A DNA stretch of 23,800 nucleotides from a virus, in IMG/VR virus record IMGVR_UViG_3300017745_000059, positions 1 through 23,800 of that record; one strand, written 5' to 3'. A program made the position numbers and the translations under genes. Every line of letters begins with the position of its first letter. The stretch's first letter is position 1. The notes below the pieces were generated by a model that saw only the letters and a program-made list of their open reading frames with translations, was not told the origin of the DNA and ran no database searches. Positions 1 through 9,469 of this stretch are shown piece by piece.

Positions 1-2
1 AG

Positions 3-3000
3 GAGACTGCGAATGTAGGGTCGGAAAATCAAGCAGTCAATATGGATTTAAATTCGGAAGATTTTTCTTTGGGGTCATTAGATCAAAATAATTTTAAGCC
101 TTTTGATCCAAAAGCCCATATAAATAAACCAACTGGTTTTGGTACTAAAGATCCACTTGTATTGGATAATATAAAAGTTGAAGAAAATATTAAAAAAGCT
201 AAAAATAAGCATGATGATAGGCTTATTAACAAGAAAGGTTTTGATTATGATGATATAGCTAAAAAAATACATTCTGACCCTGAAAAATATAAAGGTTTAC
301 TTTCAGCCACACAAGACCCTAAGGCTTTATTAAATAGAAATAAACTACTAGAAGAATTAATACCTGGCTTTTCTGAAGTTTCTAATCCGTATTTACTAAA
401 AATGATTGAGCATGCAGGTATGGGCACAATGACGGAGGATGAAAAGTTGGTTTTAAGTGGTGCTAAAGTACACCCCATGACTCAACACGTGGCCTCTTCA
501 CTTAGTAATACTAAACATAATTTTCGAGATGATGACCATAACTTATATACTGAACCTTACTCTAGAGTAAAGTTTGACGGTGCAGGTGCGGTCCATACAC
601 TTGCTGGGGCTGTAGGGGAATATGTTATGGGCTCAAAACCATACATTTTTGGTGAAGAAAATTTAAAGGAAGTTGGGGATGGTGATCGTTTTGTTGTTAC
701 ATATGGTGATGATCCGAATATGATCATGCAAAATCATAAATATAATACTAGAAGTTTTAATATAAATAAACTTAGAGCAATTTACGATGAGATAATAAGC
801 AGCCAAGAGTATGTACAAGACGGGGAGAAAGCTGGAGGTGAAGAAAAACATATAGAAAATGTTATACAAAAAGGTATTCAATTTTTTAGCGGTGATGATA
901 AAGAATTTGCAGAATTATCAAGAAAGGTTCTTGATAGCGGTGATCCAGAGGCAATACAAGCATTAAAAAACAATCCTACTTACCAAGATTATATAGATGG
1001 TAATGTTAAGCAGTTATATGAAATATCAGGGCCTAATAAAGGTAATATAGTTTCTATGGATCAAGCCACAGGCGAAGCTAAGGAAGTGTTGGAACAAGCA
1101 CAGGAGTTAACAGAAAGCATGGAAACTGATGAATTAGACGCGGGATTAGCAAAAGCTTTTTCTAATCTTAAGGCTATAGCTAAAGATGCACATTTGGAAA
1201 TACAAAATAAAGGCGAAGGGAATTTTAAAAATCAAACATTTAAATATCCAGGCCAAAAGTATTTATCTAGCATACTGGATTTTGCTGGAAATGACTCAAA
1301 CTTTCATGCAGACTTAAGAAATTTAAAAGGAATTTTTGAGGATGATGATATCCCTACCAATATAACTACTATATCTGGTACAACACCCGAGGCAAATAGA
1401 TTTAATAATGCTTTAAAAGAATATTTAGCGTTTAATAAAGCGGTTACTATGAACATCGACCCTATGGAGAAAAGAACAAAAAAGGTTCTTGGCATGGAGT
1501 TTGATGTGACTAGAGATACATTTATGGGTGGTGTTGTAGATAACGTAGGAAGAAGATTAAGCCTTAATGAAGGGTTAGAAAGCAAACAGCAAGCAGTGCA
1601 ATTTTTTGATGCGGCTATACATAAAAATACTAATTTAAAATATGTGGACCCGAAAAAAGCAAATGAAAGGCTATACGAAGGATTTGGAAATGCCAGATAT
1701 ATTGGTGATGGCTTCGTTGATTTAGGTATGTTTGCAGCTGAAATATATGCTTTAAGAAAAGTTTCTGGTAATGCTATTTCAAAAGGATTAAATAAAGTTG
1801 ATAAAGCTTTAAAGGGAGGTATATTATACAGTAATCGTATTACTAGAGGTGCAACTAAATTTACTTTAGGTGCAGTTGATGAAGCAGCTTTATTTACAGG
1901 TTTGACATTATTAAAAGGTGGAGACAGAGAAGAAGTAAAATCTAGTGTATTATTTGGTGGAGCGCTTGGTGGCAGTAATAAATTCGCAGCTGGATTAATG
2001 AAAAGATTAATGACTCCAGGTGGCTTTTTTAGTAAAGCAACACATAATTTAATGCAATATAATTCAGGAGCAGCTGTTATTGAAGGGACTATTGGAGCAG
2101 CATCGGGTTCTTCTGTTTATCACTTTGCCCAATTTTTAACAGATAATGAAGAATTTCAAAAACTTTTAGAAGTTGATAAAGATGACCCTAATTACTCTGA
2201 TTATTATGGCCAAAAGTTATTAGAAAGCTGGAGTGCTGAATTTGTTAAAATGGCACTGCTTAACGGTTCCAAAGGAATTACCCCTAAAGGTTTTAGGAAT
2301 ACTTACCATAGCATGCGTGAAGATATGCTTAGAATGAAAGGTAGAGATGCCAGATCAGAACAAGCAGCTGAATCTTTTAACATTGATCATAATAGAATTG
2401 ATAATTTTGCTAGTAAAGATAAAAGATATAAACAAAATCCTTTAGAAAAAGATATTAATAAAGCTTATCAAAATAAAATTAATGAAATTGAATCAAACCA
2501 AAAAAATGGTAAAATTACAGAAGAGCAGGCAAATGAGCAAATAAATAAAGCTAGAACAGATAAAATAATTTTAGAAAATAAATTAGCTATAATTACTTCT
2601 AAAAAAATAATAGAATCTGAAAGTGGTAAAGATGGGAATGGGCATTACTTTAAAAATGAAATGGAGGCGTCTACTGTAGGTAACAAATTATTAGCTGGTG
2701 AAAAATTAACAGAACATGAAAGCAGACAATTCTCAAATGTAAACCCAGCTTATGTTTTAAACTCTATGGGATCTAAAGGTAGAAAATTAGCTGAAGGTAA
2801 GGAGTTTAGAGATCACATGCAGGGCCAACTAAAAAAACATGAGCAAATACAAAAGTTTTTAAATAATAGTGAATATAAGACTGATTTTAATGCTAAAGAA
2901 GAAAGAGAACAAGCATACGAGCATTTATCTAAAATGTGGGAAAATGCTTCTAGACAGAATGAATTAAAATTTAAAGGTGAAAAAACCGAAGGTGAAAAAG

Positions 3001-6000
3001 AGGAGTTAAAACAATTAGAAGAAAAATATAAAGATTTAAACGAAGGAGAAAGCTATAAGAAAATTCAAAAAACATTAGAAGCATATAACAATAAAAGATA
3101 TCAAGAAGATATTGCTTCTGCAAGAGAAATATTAAAAGTTACTGGGCAAGCAAAAGGGCTTAAGCAAGCTAGAACAGAAAGAGAATTCCAAGAGTTATAT
3201 AATTCATCAGGTTTAAAATCTAGAGATGTTAGGGGTACATTGGCTTTTTATAATCCAAATACCCAAAAAATGATTATAAATAAAAACCTGGCTTTAAAAA
3301 CAAGAACAATAACTACAGGTAAACACGAGGTATTACACCATGTTTTAAGAGATGTTTTAAAAGATGATAAAGGTAAAGTAACTAAAGAAGGTATTAAAAT
3401 AATTGATGACGTATTAGATAAATTAACCCCTGAGCAAAGAAAAATTGTTCAAGAAAGAATAGATAAAAATTATAGATATGATGAAAAGGGGAAAGAGCTA
3501 GCAAAAGAAGATTATTATGAGGAGCACTTAACTACTTTATCTGAATCTATAGCTAATGGGGAGATTAAATTTAGCGAAAAGGTTGGAAATTCTTTATTAG
3601 ATTTTATTCCTGGGATGAAAAAGAAAGGATTTGAAAATCTTGAAGTTGGTGTTGGAACTGGTGAGCAATTATTTAATTTAATAAAAAGTTATTCTAAAAA
3701 TGAAACCTTAGGTATTGAAGCGGCTAAAGCAATATCAAAAGACGCACCTACAAAAGGTCTTAAAGGTAAAGGTAAAGATTCTAGAAGTTTTAAAATGGAA
3801 TTAGAATCAGATAAGAAAACGGGCGTAGCAAAATTAAAAGCTAAGATACAGGAAAACAGAGATATGGGGCCTGGTAATCAAATAATGAATAGAAATATTG
3901 AGCAAGGCTTTAAAGAACAAATAAAAAGAGTTGAAAATTTAGAAACTCAATTTACTGCTGCCGAACTAAGAGCTAAAATTAAAAAAGCAAAAGGGCAAAA
4001 GAAAGAAGATTTAGAATTAGCATTACAAGAAAAATTTAGAGGATTTGAAAAAGAAGTTGAATTAGCAAAATTAAATATTGAAACTGGTGAAGCTAAATTT
4101 TCTGAAAAAGATTTTGATGGAAAAATAAGTTATGAAGCAATTGAAAAAGAAGGTTTAAAATTAGACAAAACTTCAGACAATGCTTTTATAGTAGCTTATA
4201 ATAAAAACTTTGCAAAAGAAACTATGCGAAGGCTTAAAAATGTAAAACTTGACGCTGATTTTCAAAAAAATAAAGAAGCTAAACAAGAAATTGCTGATGA
4301 GTTTATTTTAAATGATGGAAGGGGTTTAGTAGGGTTATTGAAAAAATATGACCCTGCTATAAATAAGAGCGTGATGGGTTATTTAAATTCTTTTGTACCC
4401 GGAACAGGAAGAAGCTTATTTGATGTTAGGCTTCAAGAGTTTTACGAAAAAGATCCTAGATATAATAGAATAATACAATCTACAACAAACGAGAATGTTC
4501 AAAGAAAACTTGAAAGAAAAGAAAATAATGATGATATTATTAATAAAAGCTTTGAAAATAAAAACTTAGTAGATAAGGTTTCTAACGGAACTCCTTCTAT
4601 AGTACAAAGAAATCTTAAAGTAAATGGTAAAGCTATATTAGATGCTGGCACACAATTAAGACAAAAGTTTGTTGATAAAGCATTAGATATTGCTCAAAAA
4701 TTAAAAGAAGAGGGTATCGCCCCAGAACATAAAGATTTTAGGAATAGATTTGGTAAAGAAGTGTTTAAGGATACAAAATTGTTTGAAGAATTTAAGAAAG
4801 AAATTGGGGCTACAAAATATGATAATTTCCTTGGTGAAATAATGGATGGTATTTTGAAAAACCCTAAAGGATTAAATTTAGCATTTTTTGTACAATCAGA
4901 AAAGTTTTATTCTAAAACAGGTAGAGAACCAATGTTTGTTAGGAAAGAAGCAGATAACAATAAAACATCTAAATACTTAAAGAAAGGTAGAGGTGGATAT
5001 ACAACAGAAAACCCAGCAGCTCAAAACTATAGTAAAGCAACAACTAAAGAAATGATGGAGCTTGCTATTAAAGATGGTAAAGCAAGTTATACTGAAAATT
5101 TAGCTAATGGTGTTTTTGTATATGAAAGACTAAGTACTAGACGTAGATCTAATAAAGAAATAAAAGATTATTTTAAAGTTCCTAATACAAAAGAAAAATT
5201 ACTTGAAACATTGTATACTCAAGCTTTGACGGACGCAATGATTGGTAACGCTAAAAAACCTATATTTACAAAAGAACAAAAAGATATAACTGCTAGAAAA
5301 TTCCAAAAGGAATTTGATGTTTATTTTTCTAAAAATTCAGAGGGTGTTAAATTAAGAGAAAGTGGTTTTGGTCCAAAAGGATTTTTTGCAGACTCAAAAG
5401 AACAAGTAAATGAACATTTCCAACTTATTGAAGGTGCTCCACTAGAAAAATTGCCTTTTTTGTTTGATTTATATTCATCTGGCAATTTAGTAACTTGGGG
5501 AGCTAAAGCGGTTGATTTAAGAAGTTCAGGAACAAAAGTTGTTAATTTACCAAAAGGATCTTTCTTTGTTATAGGAAAAGACTTAACGGGCAAAAGAAAA
5601 ACAGAAAATCAAAAAATGCTTGAGCATGGTTGGACTGTTGATATTTCTGGTGCAAAAGTAGGAAATAAACAAATAAATATATTTCAACAAAGAATACTTA
5701 GTAAACTAGGTAAAGACGCTCCTCAAAGTGCCGCAATGAAGCATGGAAATTCTAAGCCTTCTATAAAAACAAAAGAAACTATAAACAATTTTGTTAAAAG
5801 AATAACTAAAGATCACGTAAAAAATGAGCCTTTAACTAAAGAAGCCATTAGAGAGTATATAAATAATGTTGTTGAATTATTAAAAATTGAACCAAGAGCA
5901 ACATGGGATTTAATATATAATCAAAATGCTAGTGGAGGTTTAAATAGACAATTAGCGAAAGCAACTCACTATGAACTAGGTATTAAAAAAGGTGGTGGAG

Positions 6001-8621
6001 GAAATAGATTTGAGCATGTCCTACAAAATGGCGAGTTCAATGTAATGATTAAAGATATCGCCGAGGCTAAAGATGCTGCAGCTAAAAAGCAAATGACTGA
6101 ATGGCTTGCAAAAAACTATAGACAATATATATTAACAAAAGAAAGTGAAAAAATAGTTGATGATAAATACATTTTAGCAGACGGCACAGTTTGGGAAGCA
6201 AAATCAAAATTACATCCAGCAATTAGAAAAGCATGGGATAGAGTTAAGAATGGTGAAAAAGAGGTTAAAATACCAAGTGCAGACGCAAGATTGTTTAATG
6301 AATATTTTGGTAATAAGTTTATTAATCCTTATGCTATAAAAAATGGTAATGGTATTTCTAAAGCAAAAGAATATGGTTTTGACGTTCCCCAAAAGGTTTG
6401 GAAAAATAATATAAATGTTCAAAGAAATGCTGCCAACCTTATAGGTGATGTAATAGTTGGTAAAATAACAAAAGCAGAAGCTTTAAAAAGATTTAATAAA
6501 ACCTTACCAATAGCTAAACCTCAAGCTAAAATGGCGCTTAAATATTCTAAAGGTAAAACAACAGATATATTAGAGGTTATTGAAAAAGGCGAAGCAGGAA
6601 ATAAAGAAGCGAGAGAAGTACAATCTGCTAGATTTTCGAAACAAGATATTTCAAAAGAGTTTAATGGCTATTTAGAAAAATCAACTGGTATTAAAAAAGA
6701 ATCTGTATTTGGTGCCGCAACCGCAATGGCTAGGGGTAAAAGAGCTAAAATAGATTTTGGTGATTATTTCATACCTGTAGGTGCTGAAGATTTCGCGGGG
6801 TTAATGCATAAAACATTAGCTAAAGGCAAAGCTGGTGAAAAACAATTAGAATTTTACGATAAAGTATTATATGAGCCATATAATAAGGCTGTAGAAGGAA
6901 TGACTAATGAAGCAATGGCATTAAAAAATGATTTTAAAGCAATAAAAAAGAAACTGACTGCTGTTCCTAAAACCTTAAAAGAATATACAGAAGGCGGTGT
7001 ATTTACAAAAGAACAAGCAGTAAGAGTATATATGTGGAATAAGCTTGGATATGAAATTCCAGGTATAAGCAAAAAAGTTAAAAGCGAATTATTAAAAGAA
7101 GTTGATAAAAATGCTGACTTGCATACATTTGCTAATGAAATAGTAAAAATTACAAAAGGTGATGGTTACGCAAAACCTAAAGAAAGTTGGGTTGCGGGTA
7201 ATATTGCGATGGACATGGTTGATTTAGTAAATGGTGCCAAAAGAACAAAACACTTAGAAGTTTGGCAAAACAATGCGGATCAATTATTTAATAAAGAAAA
7301 TTTACTTAAGCTAGAAGCCGCTTATGGCCCTAAATATGTTAAGACTCTAAAAAGAACTTTAGAAAGAATGAAAACTGGCTCAAATAGAAAATGGGGTGGT
7401 AATGAAACAATAGAAAAATGGAATGACTGGGTTAATGGTTCAGTTGGTGCTATTATGTTTTTAAACACTAGATCAGCAGTTCTACAAACAATATCCAATA
7501 TAAACTATATAAACTTTTCAGATAATAACCCATTACAAGCAGCAAAAGCTTTTGGAAATCAAAAACAATATTGGAAAGACTTTAATACTTTATTTAATTC
7601 ACAATACTTACAAAGTAGACGTGGAGGTAATAAAATAAATGTAAACGAAAGTGAATTAGCATTAGCACAAGAAAAGGGCGGTGTTCAAGGCGTTATAGCT
7701 TTAATGCTTAATAAAGGATTTGTGTTAACAAGAATGGCTGATAGTTTTGCAATTTCAACAGGTGGTGCTTCCATGTACAGAAATAGATTAAACAGATATA
7801 AAAAAGAAGGATTGTCTGAAAAAGAAGCGGAGAAAAAAGCATTCCGTGATTTTATGAAAATTACAGAAGAAACGCAACAGTCTAGTAGACCAGACAGAAT
7901 ATCTGAACAACAAGCTGGTAATTTAGGTAGATTTATGTTAGCATTTGCTAATACACCAATGCAGTATAATAGAATTATTAAAAGAAATTTACAAGATTTA
8001 ATAGCCCGTAGGGGTGATCCTAAAGAAAAACTTACTAAGATTACTTATTACGGGATGATTCAAAACCTTATATTTAATGCTTTACAAAAAGCATTATTTG
8101 TATCTGCATTTTCAGATGAAGAAGATGACGCTCAACAACAAAGAAATGTGAATATTGGGGAAGGTATGTTAGATTCATTACTAAGAGGATCTGGTTTAAT
8201 AGGTAATGCAACAGTAGCTGTTAAAAATGTTGCTAAAGCAGTAATAACTGGAGCTAATGAACCAGCCTTACAGGCATTATCTGTTTCACCTCCTTTACAT
8301 ACAAAAATTAAAAAGCTAAGAGGTGCAGATTATTTAAGAAAGAAAGTTACTAAAGAAAACATGTTTGAACCTACCCTAGATAATCCTGCTTTAAATGCTG
8401 GTGCACAATTCAGCTCAGCCGTATTTAACTTCCCGTTAGATAGGGCTATAAGAAAAGCACAAAATATGGAAGCAGCGATGGGTGAAGAAGCTGAATATTG
8501 GCAAAAAGTAGCATTAGCTTTAGGATGGGGTGAATGGGAATTAGGAATGCAAGAAGAGGATAAATCTAAAAAGAAAAGAAAAAAGAAAGTTAAAAGATAT
8601 GCCGCGGGCACTTTTAAATAG
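3..8621 (+). CDS. Giant polyvalent/internal virion protein with zinc-peptidase motif (5' partial)
   Basis: The frame is open to the left edge: the 13 codons before the ATG at 42 contain no stop and no clear ribosome binding site precedes that ATG, so the gene probably starts outside the window. Numbering from Met at 42 (2,859 residues): residues about 554-700 are rich in small and hydrophobic residues and could insert in membrane; HEVLHH at 1095-1100 is a HExxH zincin motif, with an acidic EEHLTTLSE segment at 1160 that may give the third zinc ligand; about 2195-2330 (RFSKQD, EDFAGLMHK, GKAGEKQ, a PYNKA motif) and about 2460-2690 resemble blocks conserved in marine phage polyvalent or internal virion proteins. 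It is Lys/Glu/Asn-rich with long helical stretches. By family analogy it would be packaged and ejected to help DNA cross the envelope. The virion-protein role is fairly likely; the peptidase activity is inferred from the motif only. Confidence 0.75.
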   Translation, partial: ETANVGSENQAVNMDLNSEDFSLGSLDQNNFKPFDPKAHINKPTGFGTKDPLVLDNIKVEENIKKAKNKHDDRLINKKGFDYDDIAKKIHSDPEKYKGLLSATQDPKALLNRNKLLEELIPGFSEVSNPYLLKMIEHAGMGTMTEDEKLVLSGAKVHPMTQHVASSLSNTKHNFRDDDHNLYTEPYSRVKFDGAGAVHTLAGAVGEYVMGSKPYIFGEENLKEVGDGDRFVVTYGDDPNMIMQNHKYNTRSFNINKLRAIYDEIISSQEYVQDGEKAGGEEKHIENVIQKGIQFFSGDDKEFAELSRKVLDSGDPEAIQALKNNPTYQDYIDGNVKQLYEISGPNKGNIVSMDQATGEAKEVLEQAQELTESMETDELDAGLAKAFSNLKAIAKDAHLEIQNKGEGNFKNQTFKYPGQKYLSSILDFAGNDSNFHADLRNLKGIFEDDDIPTNITTISGTTPEANRFNNALKEYLAFNKAVTMNIDPMEKRTKKVLGMEFDVTRDTFMGGVVDNVGRRLSLNEGLESKQQAVQFFDAAIHKNTNLKYVDPKKANERLYEGFGNARYIGDGFVDLGMFAAEIYALRKVSGNAISKGLNKVDKALKGGILYSNRITRGATKFTLGAVDEAALFTGLTLLKGGDREEVKSSVLFGGALGGSNKFAAGLMKRLMTPGGFFSKATHNLMQYNSGAAVIEGTIGAASGSSVYHFAQFLTDNEEFQKLLEVDKDDPNYSDYYGQKLLESWSAEFVKMALLNGSKGITPKGFRNTYHSMREDMLRMKGRDARSEQAAESFNIDHNRIDNFASKDKRYKQNPLEKDINKAYQNKINEIESNQKNGKITEEQANEQINKARTDKIILENKLAIITSKKIIESESGKDGNGHYFKNEMEASTVGNKLLAGEKLTEHESRQFSNVNPAYVLNSMGSKGRKLAEGKEFRDHMQGQLKKHEQIQKFLNNSEYKTDFNAKEEREQAYEHLSKMWENASRQNELKFKGEKTEGEKEELKQLEEKYKDLNEGESYKKIQKTLEAYNNKRYQEDIASAREILKVTGQAKGLKQARTEREFQELYNSSGLKSRDVRGTLAFYNPNTQKMIINKNLALKTRTITTGKHEVLHHVLRDVLKDDKGKVTKEGIKIIDDVLDKLTPEQRKIVQERIDKNYRYDEKGKELAKEDYYEEHLTTLSESIANGEIKFSEKVGNSLLDFIPGMKKKGFENLEVGVGTGEQLFNLIKSYSKNETLGIEAAKAISKDAPTKGLKGKGKDSRSFKMELESDKKTGVAKLKAKIQENRDMGPGNQIMNRNIEQGFKEQIKRVENLETQFTAAELRAKIKKAKGQKKEDLELALQEKFRGFEKEVELAKLNIETGEAKFSEKDFDGKISYEAIEKEGLKLDKTSDNAFIVAYNKNFAKETMRRLKNVKLDADFQKNKEAKQEIADEFILNDGRGLVGLLKKYDPAINKSVMGYLNSFVPGTGRSLFDVRLQEFYEKDPRYNRIIQSTTNENVQRKLERKENNDDIINKSFENKNLVDKVSNGTPSIVQRNLKVNGKAILDAGTQLRQKFVDKALDIAQKLKEEGIAPEHKDFRNRFGKEVFKDTKLFEEFKKEIGATKYDNFLGEIMDGILKNPKGLNLAFFVQSEKFYSKTGREPMFVRKEADNNKTSKYLKKGRGGYTTENPAAQNYSKATTKEMMELAIKDGKASYTENLANGVFVYERLSTRRRSNKEIKDYFKVPNTKEKLLETLYTQALTDAMIGNAKKPIFTKEQKDITARKFQKEFDVYFSKNSEGVKLRESGFGPKGFFADSKEQVNEHFQLIEGAPLEKLPFLFDLYSSGNLVTWGAKAVDLRSSGTKVVNLPKGSFFVIGKDLTGKRKTENQKMLEHGWTVDISGAKVGNKQINIFQQRILSKLGKDAPQSAAMKHGNSKPSIKTKETINNFVKRITKDHVKNEPLTKEAIREYINNVVELLKIEPRATWDLIYNQNASGGLNRQLAKATHYELGIKKGGGGNRFEHVLQNGEFNVMIKDIAEAKDAAAKKQMTEWLAKNYRQYILTKESEKIVDDKYILADGTVWEAKSKLHPAIRKAWDRVKNGEKEVKIPSADARLFNEYFGNKFINPYAIKNGNGISKAKEYGFDVPQKVWKNNINVQRNAANLIGDVIVGKITKAEALKRFNKTLPIAKPQAKMALKYSKGKTTDILEVIEKGEAGNKEAREVQSARFSKQDISKEFNGYLEKSTGIKKESVFGAATAMARGKRAKIDFGDYFIPVGAEDFAGLMHKTLAKGKAGEKQLEFYDKVLYEPYNKAVEGMTNEAMALKNDFKAIKKKLTAVPKTLKEYTEGGVFTKEQAVRVYMWNKLGYEIPGISKKVKSELLKEVDKNADLHTFANEIVKITKGDGYAKPKESWVAGNIAMDMVDLVNGAKRTKHLEVWQNNADQLFNKENLLKLEAAYGPKYVKTLKRTLERMKTGSNRKWGGNETIEKWNDWVNGSVGAIMFLNTRSAVLQTISNINYINFSDNNPLQAAKAFGNQKQYWKDFNTLFNSQYLQSRRGGNKINVNESELALAQEKGGVQGVIALMLNKGFVLTRMADSFAISTGGASMYRNRLNRYKKEGLSEKEAEKKAFRDFMKITEETQQSSRPDRISEQQAGNLGRFMLAFANTPMQYNRIIKRNLQDLIARRGDPKEKLTKITYYGMIQNLIFNALQKALFVSAFSDEEDDAQQQRNVNIGEGMLDSLLRGSGLIGNATVAVKNVAKAVITGANEPALQALSVSPPLHTKIKKLRGADYLRKKVTKENMFEPTLDNPALNAGAQFSSAVFNFPLDRAIRKAQNMEAAMGEEAEYWQKVALALGWGEWELGMQEEDKSKKKRKKKVKRYAAGTFK

Positions 8622-8671
8622 TTAAAAATACAGAAAAATAGGTAATTACATATAGTATACAAAGTTAACTT

Positions 8672-8974
8672 ATGGCAACAGAAATATCAGAAAAAACTCA
8701 ATTAAAATTAGATTTAAAAACGATTGGAATAATTGTAGCAGGGGCGATCTCTTTAGCCAGCATGTATTTTGTAATGGCTGCTGACATAGAGCAAGCTAAA
8801 CTTTTACCAAAAGCACCTGTTAGTGAAGTTGAGTTTAAATACAAAGACGAAATGATTCGTAAAACTATAGAGCTCACACAAAAAGATGTTGAAACTATAA
8901 AAACAGATGTGGAATCTATGAAGGGTACATTGGAAAAATTAGATGAACGTTTATATGATCTCCAAAGAAGATAA
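8672..8974 (+). CDS. Small membrane protein, one TM plus coiled coil (copy 1; holin-like candidate)
   Basis: This 100-residue protein has a polar N-terminus, one membrane span at about residues 17-36 (KTIGIIVAGAISLAS) and a charged helical C-terminus with heptad-like spacing, so it is probably a membrane-anchored coiled coil. It is clearly paralogous to the protein at 10679-10987: about 22 of the first 31 residues are identical, including LDLKTIG and GAI-LASM. The gene follows the giant virion gene after a 50-nt gap and sits 2 nt before the secreted thioredoxin-like gene, the same order as in the second copy. Size and location near an M15 lysin fit a holin or a spanin-like accessory, but no family was recognised. 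A structural or ejection-channel role is also possible. Confidence 0.75.
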   Translation: MATEISEKTQLKLDLKTIGIIVAGAISLASMYFVMAADIEQAKLLPKAPVSEVEFKYKDEMIRKTIELTQKDVETIKTDVESMKGTLEKLDERLYDLQRR

Positions 8975-8976
8975 TT

Positions 8977-9312
8977 ATGAAATATTTAAAATTATTATTA
9001 CTATTATTCACTTTAACAGGTTATTCACAATATAAAGATGGAATATCTGTTGTTCAATTTAGTGCAGAATTTGTAAAAGATAATGAAATATCCCTAAAAA
9101 AATTTGATGATCATAATATTCATTCTTTTTATTTAAGTAAACATAGTGGTCATTTTACTAATGAGAGTATAGTATATATACCAACAGTTATGTTATTTCA
9201 TAACGGTAAACAATTATTAAAAATAGAATCAGGTGTAACTTTAAAATTACCTGAAAATACAGTAGAAAGGATAGAAGAAGCTATAGACGAGATACTATCC
9301 GACAAATTTTAA
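8977..9312 (+). CDS. Secreted thioredoxin-like protein lacking CxxC (copy 1)
   Basis: The 111-residue product starts with a signal peptide ending in GYSQ, the Bacteroidota pattern, so the mature protein should be periplasmic or surface-exposed. The remainder reads like a thioredoxin fold: a strand (SVVQFSAEF, residues 24-32) where thioredoxins have VVDFWA.WC, and a cis-proline loop followed by a strand and turn (YIPTVMLFHNGK, residues 67-78). The active-site cysteines are missing: the mature protein has no cysteine, so it cannot do thiol-disulfide exchange. It follows the coiled-coil membrane gene by 2 nt. Its partner is the similarly built product of 10984-11307. A binding or scaffold role is inferred; the fold assignment is moderate. 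Confidence 0.7.
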   Translation: MKYLKLLLLLFTLTGYSQYKDGISVVQFSAEFVKDNEISLKKFDDHNIHSFYLSKHSGHFTNESIVYIPTVMLFHNGKQLLKIESGVTLKLPENTVERIEEAIDEILSDKF

Positions 9313-9314
9313 CA

Positions 9315-9464
9315 ATGAAATCTAAAGGATTAGGAGACGATATTGAAAGACTAACTACAGCAACTGGATTAAAGAAAGTTGTAGATAAAATAAGTGAAGT
9401 TACAGGTGTATCTTGTGGCTGTCAAAAACGTAAAGAAGCATTAAACAGGATATTCCCAAAATAA
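9315..9464 (+). CDS. 49-residue CGC-motif phage miniprotein
   Basis: A short ORF between the thioredoxin-like gene and the barrel-like gene, with 2-nt and 5-nt gaps either side. The product is 49 residues: a helical N-terminus (GLGDDIERLTTATGLKK), a VVDKISEVTG segment and a Cys-Gly-Cys-Gln-Lys-Arg motif (residues 34-39) before a short LNRIFPK end. The compact gene spacing, sensible codon use and paired cysteines support a real gene. It looks like a small conserved family that I associate with phages of Bacteroidota, but I cannot name a function. The two cysteines could bind metal or pair between monomers. There is no signal peptide, so it is expected in the cytoplasm or virion. Confidence 0.65.
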   Translation: MKSKGLGDDIERLTTATGLKKVVDKISEVTGVSCGCQKRKEALNRIFPK

Positions 9465-9469
9465 AAACT

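Noticed and set aside
78-7072. Leftward ORFs of 60-93 codons opposite the giant gene (for example 78-272, 663-881, 1304-1585, 5321-5593)
   Set aside because: They lie entirely within a strongly coding frame on the other strand, have compositions expected of antisense shadows, and do not chain into operons.
8330-8662. Leftward ORF of 110 codons over the end of the giant gene
   Set aside because: Antisense to a coding sequence; its sequence mirrors the Lys-rich codons of that gene and has no recognisable motif.
8622-8671. Possible promoter in the 50-nt gap (TATAGTATAC box)
   Set aside because: No convincing upstream element at Bacteroidota spacing; AT-rich DNA gives such boxes by chance.
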